From positions 4,278,001 through 4,342,000 of the forward strand of contig NZ_CP014137.1 of the NCBI RefSeq assembly GCF_002291445.1: a stretch of 64,000 bases of DNA, given 5' to 3'. Of this stretch, positions 25,870 through 34,689 are shown one piece after another. The DNA is from Brenneria goodwinii (GTDB taxonomy: Bacteria > Pseudomonadota > Gammaproteobacteria > Enterobacterales > Enterobacteriaceae). Below the pieces are notes generated by a model. That model did not search any database. It worked only from the letters and a program-made list of their open reading frames with translations, and was not told the origin of the DNA. The stretch's first letter is position 1; every line of letters starts with the position of its first letter. Made by a program: the position numbers and the translations under genes.

Positions 25870-25972
25870 TGGCGGTTGTTTATAGGTTCAGATCTGAATA
25901 GCCATCAATGATGGCTCAGACTGATGACAAAGCCCCTAATATACCCCTGTCATCCTTCACGGCCCCAGCGCG

Positions 25973-26054
25973 GTCATTCCCGCAGTAGTAGGCGGGAATC
26001 TCCTGCTGAAACCGTAAACAGCCATTGGCTGATTCCCGCCTACGCGGGAATGAC
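25973..26054. repeat. Inverted pair of REP-like palindromic units
   Basis: Unit one, GTCATTCCCGC...GGCGGGAATC (25973-26000), and unit two, GATTCCCGCCTACGCGGGAATGAC (26031-26054), are inverted copies of each other with a 30-base middle. Each unit is itself a hairpin. This is the layout of dispersed REP/BIME elements in gammaproteobacteria. It lies between yidA and a convergent LysR gene, a typical place for such elements. Confidence 0.7.
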
Positions 26055-26202
26055 GGGTTTGGGAAGGTTTGTCATCAACCTCGCTATTTTTTTTGCCTTT
26101 AATTATTTCTCTGCTATCTATTTTTAATGGATTAACTTCATAATTAATTATTCGATAAAGTCGTTGTAAAACAAACAAGGAATTATTAGATAGCATCCTA
26201 AT

Positions 26203-27099
26203 TTATTCTAATGACAGGCAGTCGGTTATTTTTTCTTTTATCATCCTGGTGACCTGATTGACTAACTGGCTGCGGGGGATTTGCGGCGGGTAAACCGCGC
26301 AGTACGCCATTTTTATATTGGGATGAAAGGGCTTAACGATAACCGGGGATGAACTATTCAATGCCGTAATGAAATCCACTACGCCGATGCCGACATTCTT
26401 TGCCGCCAGCGCGCAGCTGTTAGCCATTGAGGTTTCAATCGGATTGTGCAAATACCCCTGTTCGTTTCTGATCGACATATCGATTTGCGCCCGTAACGGC
26501 GTAGTTCTGCCCGGCAGGATAGCTCGGTAATGGGTTAAGTCGGCAATGGTAATCTGCTCCGCTTCCGCCAGAGGATGCGTCATCGACAGCACGGCAACGG
26601 CGCTGGCTTCAGCCAGCGGTTCGGCTTCCAGGCCTTTGTTGCTCGCCTGACCAAAAATAAAACCGACGTCGTACTGGTTCGCCGTAATGGCTTCGGTGAT
26701 ATGACTGGAACTTTCTATATCTAAAAATAAAGAGATATCAGGATATTCCTTGATTAAGGCTGGCAGCATTTGCTCCGAACAGAGCAGCGATAACGCCTGA
26801 ACCGAGGCAATGCGCAGTACGCTGCCTTTGGCATGACGGATTTCATCAGCGATGAGGGCGATGTGATCCAGCCCCAGATAAAGGCGATCGACTTCCCGGT
26901 AAAGTTTCATCGCTTCGGCGCGGGGAATCAGGCCGCGCCCGTCCCGGTCGAACAGTTTCAGGTTCAGGGCGTCTTCAAAATCCCGAATCAGCCGGCTTAC
27001 CGCGGGTTGGGTAATGTGCATCATGTTGGCGGCTGATGTGATCCCGCCAGTGAGGATGACTTTGTGAAAAGCTTCAACCTGGCGGGGATTGATTCGCAT
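26203..27099 (-). CDS. LysR-family regulator of the ABC/nucleoside-hydrolase operon
   Basis: 298 residues from ATG at 27099 (GGAG eight bases upstream); a GTG three codons earlier also opens the frame. The winged helix-turn-helix has VEAFHKVILTGGITSAANMM and QPAVSRLIRDFEDALNLKLF. The effector domain has MTHPLAEAEQITIADL and the conserved ANSCALAAKNVGIGVVDF. The substrate-binding part is of the kind seen in regulators of amino-acid or opine uptake genes. It is divergent from the ABC transporter operon, with 141 AT-rich bases between them, and is its probable regulator. Confidence 0.9.
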   Translation of the reverse strand: MRINPRQVEAFHKVILTGGITSAANMMHITQPAVSRLIRDFEDALNLKLFDRDGRGLIPRAEAMKLYREVDRLYLGLDHIALIADEIRHAKGSVLRIASVQALSLLCSEQMLPALIKEYPDISLFLDIESSSHITEAITANQYDVGFIFGQASNKGLEAEPLAEASAVAVLSMTHPLAEAEQITIADLTHYRAILPGRTTPLRAQIDMSIRNEQGYLHNPIETSMANSCALAAKNVGIGVVDFITALNSSSPVIVKPFHPNIKMAYCAVYPPQIPRSQLVNQVTRMIKEKITDCLSLE

Positions 27100-27240
27100 A
27101 CTGTTCACTCCGAAACATAATATTTGTTTATCAATTTAACACAAAATGTAATTTTTATTTGTTCAGTCTAACGCATAGACTCCTTAAATATAATATTTTA
27201 TGCACTACATAACTCTGACATGGAATAGAGGGGCTAGTGA

Positions 27241-28791
27241 ATGAAAAAATCAACAACGGCATTATTTTTTACTTTTTTATTTTCATCTTCACCTTTGGTT
27301 TTTAGTGCGGATTTGAATATTGGTTTGGCGACATCCACAACGTCAATGGACCCTCAGTTTTATGTGGGCGGGCAAAATAGCGCCATGGCGCGTAATATTT
27401 TTGACGGTTTGGTTGTTCAGGATGAAAAACAACAAATTTCTCCGGCTTTGGCCGTATCGTGGAAAATTATTGACGATAAAACCTGGGAATTCTCATTACG
27501 GCCAGGCGTGAAGTTTCATGACGGTAGTGAGTTTACCGCCAAAGATGTGATTGCCAGCATCAAACGCGTCGCGCTGGCATCAAAAAACAGCCCGAGTTCT
27601 TATGCGCCTTACGTCAACGATGTTGCTGATATTCAGGAGATCGATCCGTTAACGGTGCGCATCACCACCAAAGAACCGTCGCCTTTGCTGTTGAATAATT
27701 TAAGCCGGGTTTCAATTTTACCGGCCCGTCTCGAAACGGTGCCGACGGAAACGCTGAATGCCGGGAAAGACGTAATTGGAACCGGGCCTTTCAAGTTTGT
27801 TTCCTGGGTGCCCGATGATCGGGTCGTTCTTGAGCGTAATGATAACTACTGGGGGGAAAAAGCCGAGTGGGACAAGGTTACCGTTCGTGTATTTAAAAAC
27901 AGCAGCGCCCGTGTAGCCGCTATTTTATCCGGTGATGTGGACATGATCGAAAGCGTTCCAACAGCCGACAGCCGTAATATTTTAAAAAATAATCAGTTAC
28001 ACACGATTTCAACACCAGGGAATCGTATTATTTATCTGCATATGGACCAACAACGCGACGTTTCGCCGTTCGCCAAAGGTCCTGATGGCAAAAATCCATT
28101 ACTAAAAAAAGAAGTCCGTCAGGCGATGTCTTTAGCGCTTAATCGCCAGGCCATCGCCGATCGTATTATGGATGGGCAGGCCAATCCGGCTTCCCAACTT
28201 GTGCCTAAAGGGTATTTCGGCTATTCCGCTTCCATTCCTGCGCCGGTTTACAACCCGGAGAAAGCCAAACAGGAACTGGCGGCGGCGGGATACCCCGACG
28301 GCTTTACGCTGACGTTTCATGCTTCAAACGATCGTTATCCCAATGACGCGAAAATCGCGCAGGCTATCGGTCAGATGTTTACCCGCGTCGGGATAAAAAC
28401 CGACGTCGTGACGATGCCGGGCAGCGTCTATTTCTCACGCGCGGCCCGTCTCGAATTCAGTTTAATCATGGGCGGCGCGGCCATCGAAACCGGGGAAGCG
28501 TCCGGCGTTCTGGGGCCGTTGCTGGAGACCTTTGGTCCTAATGGCGGGCAGGGCAACCGTGGCCGCTATTCCAACCCCGCCTTTGATAAAGCGTTGAACG
28601 AAGCGCGCGCGACAATGGATAGCACGCGGCGGGAAGCGCTATTGGCCGAGGCAATGAACATCGGTATGAACGACCAGAGCGTGATTCCGGTGATGTTCCT
28701 GTCCAACACCTGGGCGATGAAAAAACAGTACACCTATGTGGGGCGCTCGGATGCGTACACGCTGCCGTATTTTGTTCGTTCGGCGAAGTAG
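27241..28791 (+). CDS. ABC transporter solute-binding protein, family 5 (peptide/opine type)
   Basis: 516 residues. A signal peptide (KKSTTALFFTFLFSSSPLVFSA) precedes a bilobal SBP_bac_5 domain: MDPQFYVGGQNSAMARNIF, then LAVSWKIIDDKTWEFSLRPG, GTGPFKFVSW, and YNPEKAKQELAAAGYPDGF. It delivers a ligand to the permease pair encoded downstream. The family binds peptides, nickel, oligosaccharides and opines, so the substrate cannot be read from the fold. Linked nucleoside hydrolases suggest a riboside-containing ligand. AGGGG lies about eight bases before the ATG. It is the first gene of the operon, separated from the permease genes by a relic and two hydrolase genes. Confidence 0.92.
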   Translation: MKKSTTALFFTFLFSSSPLVFSADLNIGLATSTTSMDPQFYVGGQNSAMARNIFDGLVVQDEKQQISPALAVSWKIIDDKTWEFSLRPGVKFHDGSEFTAKDVIASIKRVALASKNSPSSYAPYVNDVADIQEIDPLTVRITTKEPSPLLLNNLSRVSILPARLETVPTETLNAGKDVIGTGPFKFVSWVPDDRVVLERNDNYWGEKAEWDKVTVRVFKNSSARVAAILSGDVDMIESVPTADSRNILKNNQLHTISTPGNRIIYLHMDQQRDVSPFAKGPDGKNPLLKKEVRQAMSLALNRQAIADRIMDGQANPASQLVPKGYFGYSASIPAPVYNPEKAKQELAAAGYPDGFTLTFHASNDRYPNDAKIAQAIGQMFTRVGIKTDVVTMPGSVYFSRAARLEFSLIMGGAAIETGEASGVLGPLLETFGPNGGQGNRGRYSNPAFDKALNEARATMDSTRREALLAEAMNIGMNDQSVIPVMFLSNTWAMKKQYTYVGRSDAYTLPYFVRSAK

Positions 28792-28982
28792 CCCCTCCGC
28801 ATCAGCGCCCGTTGTGGCGTATCAATGAAATTTTTGCCCGCTATTCCATTGCCGGCTGTATTAAAGCGGCGCTGCAATTGCAGGGGTTTGACGTGGGCGA
28901 TCCGTTGCCGCCGCAGCCGTCGCTGGATGAACAGGCGCGCCAAGAGATCGCCGAGGTTCTGGCATCCGTCGATGCTTTATAA
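28791..28982 (+). pseudogene. DapA-family (dihydrodipicolinate synthase-like) relic, C-terminal end
   Basis: A plus-strand frame without a start codon, from about 28791 to a TAA at 28980-28982, reads RPLWRINEIFARYS, then IKAALQLQGFDVGDPLPP and ends LASVDAL. This is the end of a DapA-superfamily lyase (usual form: 'KAAL...G...G..R.P'). No catalytic lysine or barrel strands remain. It lies between the solute-binding gene and the first nucleoside hydrolase, so an internal deletion in the operon probably removed the rest. Base composition matches the neighbours. Confidence 0.6.
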
Positions 28983-29019
28983 TATGTAACAACATCTTGA
29001 AGAAGGGAACGGTCGCCGG

Positions 29020-29973
29020 ATGAGTGCTGTACCGATTATTATTGATTGCGATCCGGGGATTGATGATGCCATCGCGCTGTTGAGCGCGTTTGTCTCGCCT
29101 GAGCTGGATATTCTCGGGATTTGCGCGGTATGCGGTAATCAACCGCTGGAACGCACGGTCCATAACGCATTGCAAATTGCCGAACTGGGGAATCGCACGG
29201 ATATTCCCGTTTATGCGGGGTGTCATCGCCCCCTTTTTCGCGCACCGATTCACGGCCAGTTTCATGGGAAAAGCGGGTTGGGCAACACGGTCTTACCCGA
29301 ACCACGAAAACAGGTCGAATCTCAGCATGCGGTAAGTTTTATCATTGAGCAATGCGAAAAGGCCGCGGCTGCCGGTCAGCCCGTCACGCTATGTACGCTG
29401 GGGCCGCTAACCAATCTGGCCACCGCGTTGATTATGAAACCCGCCATCGCCGACGGCATTGAACGCGTCGTTATGATGGGAGGCGCATACCGGGAAGCCG
29501 GTAACCGCAGCCTGACGTCGGAATTCAATATGCTGGCCGACCCTCATGCGGCGCACGTGGTGTTCTCTTCCGCCCTCGCCATTGTCGCGCTGCCGTTGGA
29601 TGCCTCTCACCAGGTGATCCTGACGCCGGAACAGGTTGCGCGCTTTATTGCGCTTTCCGGGCGGATTTCCACGCCGCTGGGGGAAATGATGGCGTTCTGG
29701 GATCGTAACGATATCCGCCGTTACGGTTCGCGCGGCGGGCCGCTGCACGATCCGCTGGTCATCGCCTGGCTACTGGCGCCGCACTGTTTTAACAGCGAAA
29801 AAGCGCGGGTCTACATTGAGCATGAAAGCGAGCTTTGCATGGGGCAGACCGTGGCCGACTGGTATGGCAAGACCGACGGGCGGCCCAATGTGGATGTGGT
29901 GACGCAAGTTGATGCCGAACGGGTTTTTGCGCTGTTTGCCGAACGTCTGAACCGCTATGAAGTGAAAGCCTGA
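29020..29973 (+). CDS. Nucleoside hydrolase (IUNH family), first of two
   Basis: 317 residues. It hydrolyses the N-glycosidic bond of ribonucleosides to base plus ribose. The calcium-binding motif is DCDPGIDDAIAL with Asp9, Asp11, Asp15 and Asp16; further ligand positions lie in VVMMGGAY and FNMLADPHAA. The general-acid histidine region is GGPLHDPLVIAWLL. No signal peptide, so it is cytoplasmic and would act on imported substrate. GAAGGGAACGG lies upstream of the ATG. It ends one base before the start of a second hydrolase. Confidence 0.93.
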   Translation: MSAVPIIIDCDPGIDDAIALLSAFVSPELDILGICAVCGNQPLERTVHNALQIAELGNRTDIPVYAGCHRPLFRAPIHGQFHGKSGLGNTVLPEPRKQVESQHAVSFIIEQCEKAAAAGQPVTLCTLGPLTNLATALIMKPAIADGIERVVMMGGAYREAGNRSLTSEFNMLADPHAAHVVFSSALAIVALPLDASHQVILTPEQVARFIALSGRISTPLGEMMAFWDRNDIRRYGSRGGPLHDPLVIAWLLAPHCFNSEKARVYIEHESELCMGQTVADWYGKTDGRPNVDVVTQVDAERVFALFAERLNRYEVKA

Positions 29974-29974
29974 T

Positions 29975-30928
29975 ATGGTTAAAGAACGCATTATTATTGA
30001 TACCGATCCCGGAGTGGATGACGCCATCGCCATCTGGCTGGCGCTGGCGGCGCCGGAACTGGATGTTCTGGGTATCACGGTGGTGGCGGGCAATGTGCCG
30101 CTTGAGGATACGCTGGCTAACGCCTGCAAGGTGGTCGGGTTGACCGGCAGAACGGATGTGCCGGTTTACGCCGGTTCGCCAGGGCCGCTGGTGCGCGAGC
30201 AGGTCTACGGTAAATACGCGCATATCGGGGCTTTCTCGCGTGAGCTGGTGCCGGATTCGTCTTTCCGCCCGGAGCAGGGGCATGCGGTCGATTTTCTGGT
30301 GCGTACGGCGCGCCAGGCCGCGGCGGACAACAATCCGATTACCCTTTGCGCGCTGGGACCGTTGACCAACCTGGCTTTGGCGCTACGTCATCATCCGGAT
30401 GTCGCTCGCGGCATCAAGCGGATTGTCACCATGAGCTGCGCCTTTAGCGCATTGGGCAACCGTGTTCCCTGGGCGGATTTTAACGTTTATGCCGATCCCC
30501 ATGCGGCGGCGATCGTCTTTTCTTCCGGCGTTCCCGTGGTGATCATGCCGCTGGATATGACGTTTCAGGTGCTTATTCAGAAACAACAAATTGATGACCT
30601 GGAACGCCGCGCCGGAGCGCCCGGTGCGGCGCTGGCGGCGTTACTACGCCGCTTCGACCGTAACGAGGTCGTCCGTTTTGGCCGCGAAGGCGGCCCGATT
30701 CATGACGCCACCGTGGTGGCGTGGTTGCTTAACCCCGCGTTGTTCAGCGGCGTATCGGCCAGAGTAGACGTGGAGGTCGCCGGCCGCACGGCAGGCTATG
30801 TGTTTGCTGATTTCTATAACAAGCTCGGCCAGCCTGCGAATGCGCTGGTGATGCGGGACACGGATGAGCAGGGCGTCCTGACCCTGCTTGCGGACTACCT
30901 GAACCGCTATGGTTCTAAGGAACGCTGA
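29975..30928 (+). CDS. Nucleoside hydrolase (IUNH family), second of two
   Basis: 317 residues, the same length as its neighbour. It has the calcium motif DTDPGVDDAIAI with the four acidic residues, LGPLTNLALAL, FNVYADPHAA and GGPIHDATVVAWLL. The second protein has a methionine-serine-cysteine motif (TMSCAF) where the first has MMGGAY, so substrate preference may differ. The gene pair looks like an old tandem duplication with much divergence. Its stop overlaps the start of the permease gene (ATGA-type overlap), which ties the hydrolases to the transporter. Confidence 0.93.
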   Translation: MVKERIIIDTDPGVDDAIAIWLALAAPELDVLGITVVAGNVPLEDTLANACKVVGLTGRTDVPVYAGSPGPLVREQVYGKYAHIGAFSRELVPDSSFRPEQGHAVDFLVRTARQAAADNNPITLCALGPLTNLALALRHHPDVARGIKRIVTMSCAFSALGNRVPWADFNVYADPHAAAIVFSSGVPVVIMPLDMTFQVLIQKQQIDDLERRAGAPGAALAALLRRFDRNEVVRFGREGGPIHDATVVAWLLNPALFSGVSARVDVEVAGRTAGYVFADFYNKLGQPANALVMRDTDEQGVLTLLADYLNRYGSKER

Positions 30929-31902
30929 TGATCGCCTACCTGCTAAGCCGTATCGGACAGACGCTGTTGACGCTGATCGTCATGTCGGTACTGGTGTTTG
31001 TGGGGGTGTATCTGGTGGGTAATCCGGTGGACATGCTGCTGGGGGCGACGGCGACGCCGGCGGAAAGACTGGCGGTGATCCAGTCATTCGGTTTGGATAA
31101 GCCGGTGTGGGAACAGTATGGATTATTCGTACTGAATGCCCTGCACGGCGACATGGGGAACTCCTTTATTTTCAACCAGCCGGCGCTGACGCTGATTTTT
31201 CAGCGCATGCCCGCCACGCTGGAATTAGCGATGACGGCGTTCGTTATCGCCCTGGTTATCGGCATACCGCTCGGCATTTACGCCGGCCTGCGGCCGGACA
31301 GCGCCGTATCGAAATCGATTATGACGTTTTCCATCTTCGGCTTTAGTTTGCCGACCTTCTGGATTGGTCTGGTCATGATCATGTTGTTCAGCGTCAAGCT
31401 GGGGCTATTGCCGGCCTCGGGGCGCGGACAAACCAGCGATGTATTCGGTATTCCCTTTAGCTTCTTAACCAGAGACGGCCTTGAACATCTTATCTTACCC
31501 GCCTTCAATCTGGCGCTGTTTAAAACCTCATTGATTATTCGTTTAATGCGGGCCGGCGTGATCGAGTGTCTGCAACAGGATTATGTGCAGTTCGCCCGCG
31601 CCAAAGGGCTCTCGGAAACCCGCATTGTGCTGGTGCACGTGCTGCGCAACACGCTGATCCCGCTGATTACCGTTATCGGCCTGGAGCTAGGTTCGCTGAT
31701 CGCGTTTGCGGTAGTCACGGAAACCATTTACGCCTGGCCCGGCATGGGTAAGCTGATTATCGATTCGATCGCCGTGCTGGACAGGCCGGTGATCCTCTCT
31801 TATCTGATGATTACCGTGGTGATGTTCAGCGTCATTAACCTGCTCGTCGATCTGCTGTATGTGCTGGTCGACCCGCGGGTTCGGCTGGGAGGGAATAACT
31901 GA
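30928..31902 (+). CDS. ABC transporter permease, DppB/OppB type
   Basis: 324 residues and six membrane segments. It starts IAYLLSRIGQTLLTLIVMSVL, as do DppB-type permeases, and carries the inner-membrane transport motif EAA-like CLQQDYVQFARAKGLSE. It would form a heterodimer with the next gene product. Its start overlaps the second nucleoside hydrolase and its stop overlaps the next permease. Confidence 0.93.
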   Translation: MIAYLLSRIGQTLLTLIVMSVLVFVGVYLVGNPVDMLLGATATPAERLAVIQSFGLDKPVWEQYGLFVLNALHGDMGNSFIFNQPALTLIFQRMPATLELAMTAFVIALVIGIPLGIYAGLRPDSAVSKSIMTFSIFGFSLPTFWIGLVMIMLFSVKLGLLPASGRGQTSDVFGIPFSFLTRDGLEHLILPAFNLALFKTSLIIRLMRAGVIECLQQDYVQFARAKGLSETRIVLVHVLRNTLIPLITVIGLELGSLIAFAVVTETIYAWPGMGKLIIDSIAVLDRPVILSYLMITVVMFSVINLLVDLLYVLVDPRVRLGGNN

Positions 31903-32813
31903 TGCCCGCCAATACGGTACATCAGCGCGCGGCGGGGCGGGAGCCAAGTCATTCGGCCTTCACGCTGGTTCTGCTTGCGCTGCTTAAAAACAGGCTGGCG
32001 CTGTGCGGCCTGATTATGCTGGCCATTTTTATCACGCTGGCGGCCCTCGCCTCGATCGTTTCGCCGCAAAATCCCTACGATCTGATGCAGCTCGACATCA
32101 TGGACGGACGCCTGCCGCCGGGATCCGACAGTCTCAGCGGCATAACCTATTGGCTGGGCACCGACGATCAGGGGCGCGACCTGCTCAGCGCCATTCTTTA
32201 CGGTACGCGGATCAGTCTGGTGGTCGGTTTTTCCAGCGCGGTGTTGGCCCTGCTGATTGGCGCCTCGCTGGGATTGATTAGCGCCTATGCCGGCGGTAAA
32301 ACGGACGCGCTGATTATGCGTATCGTCGATATTCAGCTCAGTTTCCCGCCGATCCTGATTGCGCTGATTTTGCTGGCGGTGCTGGGGCAAGGCGTCGATA
32401 AAATTATCCTGGCGCTGGTGGTGACCCAGTGGGCTTACTACGCGCGGACCATCCGGGGCTCGGCGCTGGTTGAACGACGGCGAAACTACGTGGATGCCGC
32501 CCGTAGCATGTCCTTATCCAATCGACGGATCCTGTTTCGTCATATTTTGCCGAATTGCCTGGCGCCCCTGATTGTGGTCGCGACGATGCGCATTGCTTAC
32601 GCCATCATGCTGGAGGCGACGCTCTCTTTTCTCGGGATCGGATTACCGGTGACCGAGCCGTCGCTGGGGTTATTGATTGCAAACGGTTTTGAATACCTGA
32701 TGTCCGGCGACTACTGGATCAGTTTCTTCCCGGGGCTAACGCTGCTGCTGCTTATTGTGGCGATCAATCTGGTGGGGGATGCGCTGCGCGATATCCTCAA
32801 TCCAAGGCATTAA
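31902..32813 (+). CDS. ABC transporter permease, DppC/OppC type
   Basis: 303 residues. The N-terminal OppC-like region (LLKNRLALCGLIMLAIFI) precedes a periplasmic loop with LGTDDQGRDLLSAILYGTRIS, a strong DppC signature. The EAA motif is YVDAARSMSLSNRRILFRHI. The gene begins at the last base of the preceding permease and ends 10 bases before the ATPase gene. Confidence 0.93.
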   Translation: MPANTVHQRAAGREPSHSAFTLVLLALLKNRLALCGLIMLAIFITLAALASIVSPQNPYDLMQLDIMDGRLPPGSDSLSGITYWLGTDDQGRDLLSAILYGTRISLVVGFSSAVLALLIGASLGLISAYAGGKTDALIMRIVDIQLSFPPILIALILLAVLGQGVDKIILALVVTQWAYYARTIRGSALVERRRNYVDAARSMSLSNRRILFRHILPNCLAPLIVVATMRIAYAIMLEATLSFLGIGLPVTEPSLGLLIANGFEYLMSGDYWISFFPGLTLLLLIVAINLVGDALRDILNPRH

Positions 32814-32823
32814 GGGGAACAAC

Positions 32824-34671
32824 ATGACGTCGCCAATTATGTCGGTATTGCATCTCACCACGGCCTTTCAGGTGAATGGCGAGTGGATGAATGTGGTGCG
32901 CGACCTGTCTTTCTCCATCGGCGAGAGAGAGACCGTCGCCGTGGTGGGCGAGTCCGGCTCCGGCAAGAGCGTGATGGCGAAATCCATCATGCGGTTGTTG
33001 CCCGCCGGGCAGAGTCAGATCGGCGGGGAGGTTCATTTCGGCGGCGTCGAACTCCTCTCCTTATCACCCCGAGAGATGCGGGATGTGCGCGGCAATCGCA
33101 TCGGGATGATCTTTCAGGAGCCGATGACCAGCCTCAACCCGGTATTGCCGATTGGCTATCAGATTACCGAGGTGCTGCGCCATCACCGGGGGATGGATAA
33201 GGCGCAGGCGCGGGCGGAAGCCGTTCGTCTACTGGAGAAGGTACGCATTCCCGGCGCCAAAGCGCGCTTGCATGAGTATCCGCAAAGTTTCTCCGGCGGG
33301 ATGCGCCAGCGGGTGGTGATCGCCATCGCGCTGGCCTGCAACCCGCAGCTGTTGATTGCCGATGAACCGACCACGGCGCTGGACGTCACCATTCAGGCGC
33401 AGATACTGGCGTTGATTAAAACCCTGCAGGAAGAAGAAGGGATGTCGGTGCTGTTTATTACCCATGATATGGGCGTGGTGGCGGAAGTTTCCGACCGCAC
33501 GTTAGTCATGTATCAGGGCGAAATGGTTGAAAACGCCGCCACCAGAGAAATTTTTCATCATCCCAAACATCCTTACACCCGCATGTTGCTGTCCGCCGTT
33601 CCCAGGTTGGGATCCATGTCGGGAAGCGAGCGGCCGCAGCGTTTTCCGCTGGTGGATCGCCAGACGGGCGAGCGCCTGCCGATACCGGAAACGGTGGATA
33701 CCCTCCGCAGTGATAAGCCGGTACTGGCAGTAAAAAATCTGGTGACCCGCTTTGATATCCGCTCCGGTTTTTTCCGGCGGCTGTCCGGGCGGGTGCATGC
33801 GGTGGAAAACGTCTCTTTCGATCTGTGGCCCGGCGAAACCCTGTCTTTGGTGGGCGAGTCGGGCTGTGGGAAGTCCACCACCGGCCGGTCAATCATCCGC
33901 CTGGCTGAGGCGACCAGCGGAGAGATTCTGCTCCAGGGGCAGGATATTCTCACAGCGGATAAAAATGCGCTGTCCGAGCGCCGGCGGCAGATTCAGATGG
34001 TGTTTCAAGACCCTTACGAAAGCCTGAATCCGCGAATACGGGTGGGCGACGCCATTGCCGAACCAATGCTGGCTCACGGGCTGGCCGGCGCCAAAGAGGT
34101 TCAGGCCCGCGTTCGGGAACTGCTGGAACAGGTCGGTTTACCGGGCTGGATGGCCGAGCGTTTTCCACACCAGTTTTCCGGTGGACAGCGGCAGCGGGTC
34201 TGTATCGCCAGGGCGCTGGCGCTGGAACCGAAAATCATCATCGCCGACGAATCGGTTTCGGCGCTTGATGTTTCCGTCAAGGCGCAGGTCATCAATCTGA
34301 TGCTGGATTTACAACAGCAACTGGGGCTTTCTTTCCTGTTTATTTCCCATGATATGGCGGTCGTTGAGCGCATCAGCCACCGCGTCGCGGTGATGTATCT
34401 GGGGGAGATCGTCGAAATTGGACCGCGCGCCGCCATTTTTGATAACCCGCAGCATGACTATACCCGCCGTCTGATTGCGGCGGTGCCGATCCCCGATCCG
34501 GATATCCGGCCGGTTCGCGCGCTGTATAGCGATGAACTGAAAAGCCCGGTGAGACCGCCGGACTTTATTTGTCCTGAACGCCGCTATCGGGAAGTCTCCC
34601 ACGGGCATTTTGTTCAGATCCAGAACGGCGGCGATCGCCACGCCGGGCGCGGGCGGGATCCGCTGGCATAG
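32824..34671 (+). CDS. ABC transporter ATPase, fused DppD-DppF (GsiA-like)
   Basis: 615 residues holding two ATPase domains. First: Walker A GESGSGKSVMAKS, signature FSGGMRQRVVIA, Walker B LLIADEPTTALD. Second: Walker A GESGCGKSTTGRS, signature FSGGQRQRVCIA, Walker B IIIADESVSALD. Each half has the oligopeptide-type C-terminal extension that ends YTRMLLSAVP and YTRRLIAAVP; no iron-sulphur cysteine cluster is seen after the second. A frame reaching back to 32755 overlaps the permease gene and is not the real start: ATG at 32824 follows AAGGGGAAC. It closes the operon and converges with ssuD after 18 bases. Confidence 0.95.
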   Translation: MTSPIMSVLHLTTAFQVNGEWMNVVRDLSFSIGERETVAVVGESGSGKSVMAKSIMRLLPAGQSQIGGEVHFGGVELLSLSPREMRDVRGNRIGMIFQEPMTSLNPVLPIGYQITEVLRHHRGMDKAQARAEAVRLLEKVRIPGAKARLHEYPQSFSGGMRQRVVIAIALACNPQLLIADEPTTALDVTIQAQILALIKTLQEEEGMSVLFITHDMGVVAEVSDRTLVMYQGEMVENAATREIFHHPKHPYTRMLLSAVPRLGSMSGSERPQRFPLVDRQTGERLPIPETVDTLRSDKPVLAVKNLVTRFDIRSGFFRRLSGRVHAVENVSFDLWPGETLSLVGESGCGKSTTGRSIIRLAEATSGEILLQGQDILTADKNALSERRRQIQMVFQDPYESLNPRIRVGDAIAEPMLAHGLAGAKEVQARVRELLEQVGLPGWMAERFPHQFSGGQRQRVCIARALALEPKIIIADESVSALDVSVKAQVINLMLDLQQQLGLSFLFISHDMAVVERISHRVAVMYLGEIVEIGPRAAIFDNPQHDYTRRLIAAVPIPDPDIRPVRALYSDELKSPVRPPDFICPERRYREVSHGHFVQIQNGGDRHAGRGRDPLA

Positions 34672-34689
34672 CCCGCCGTGGCCGACACC

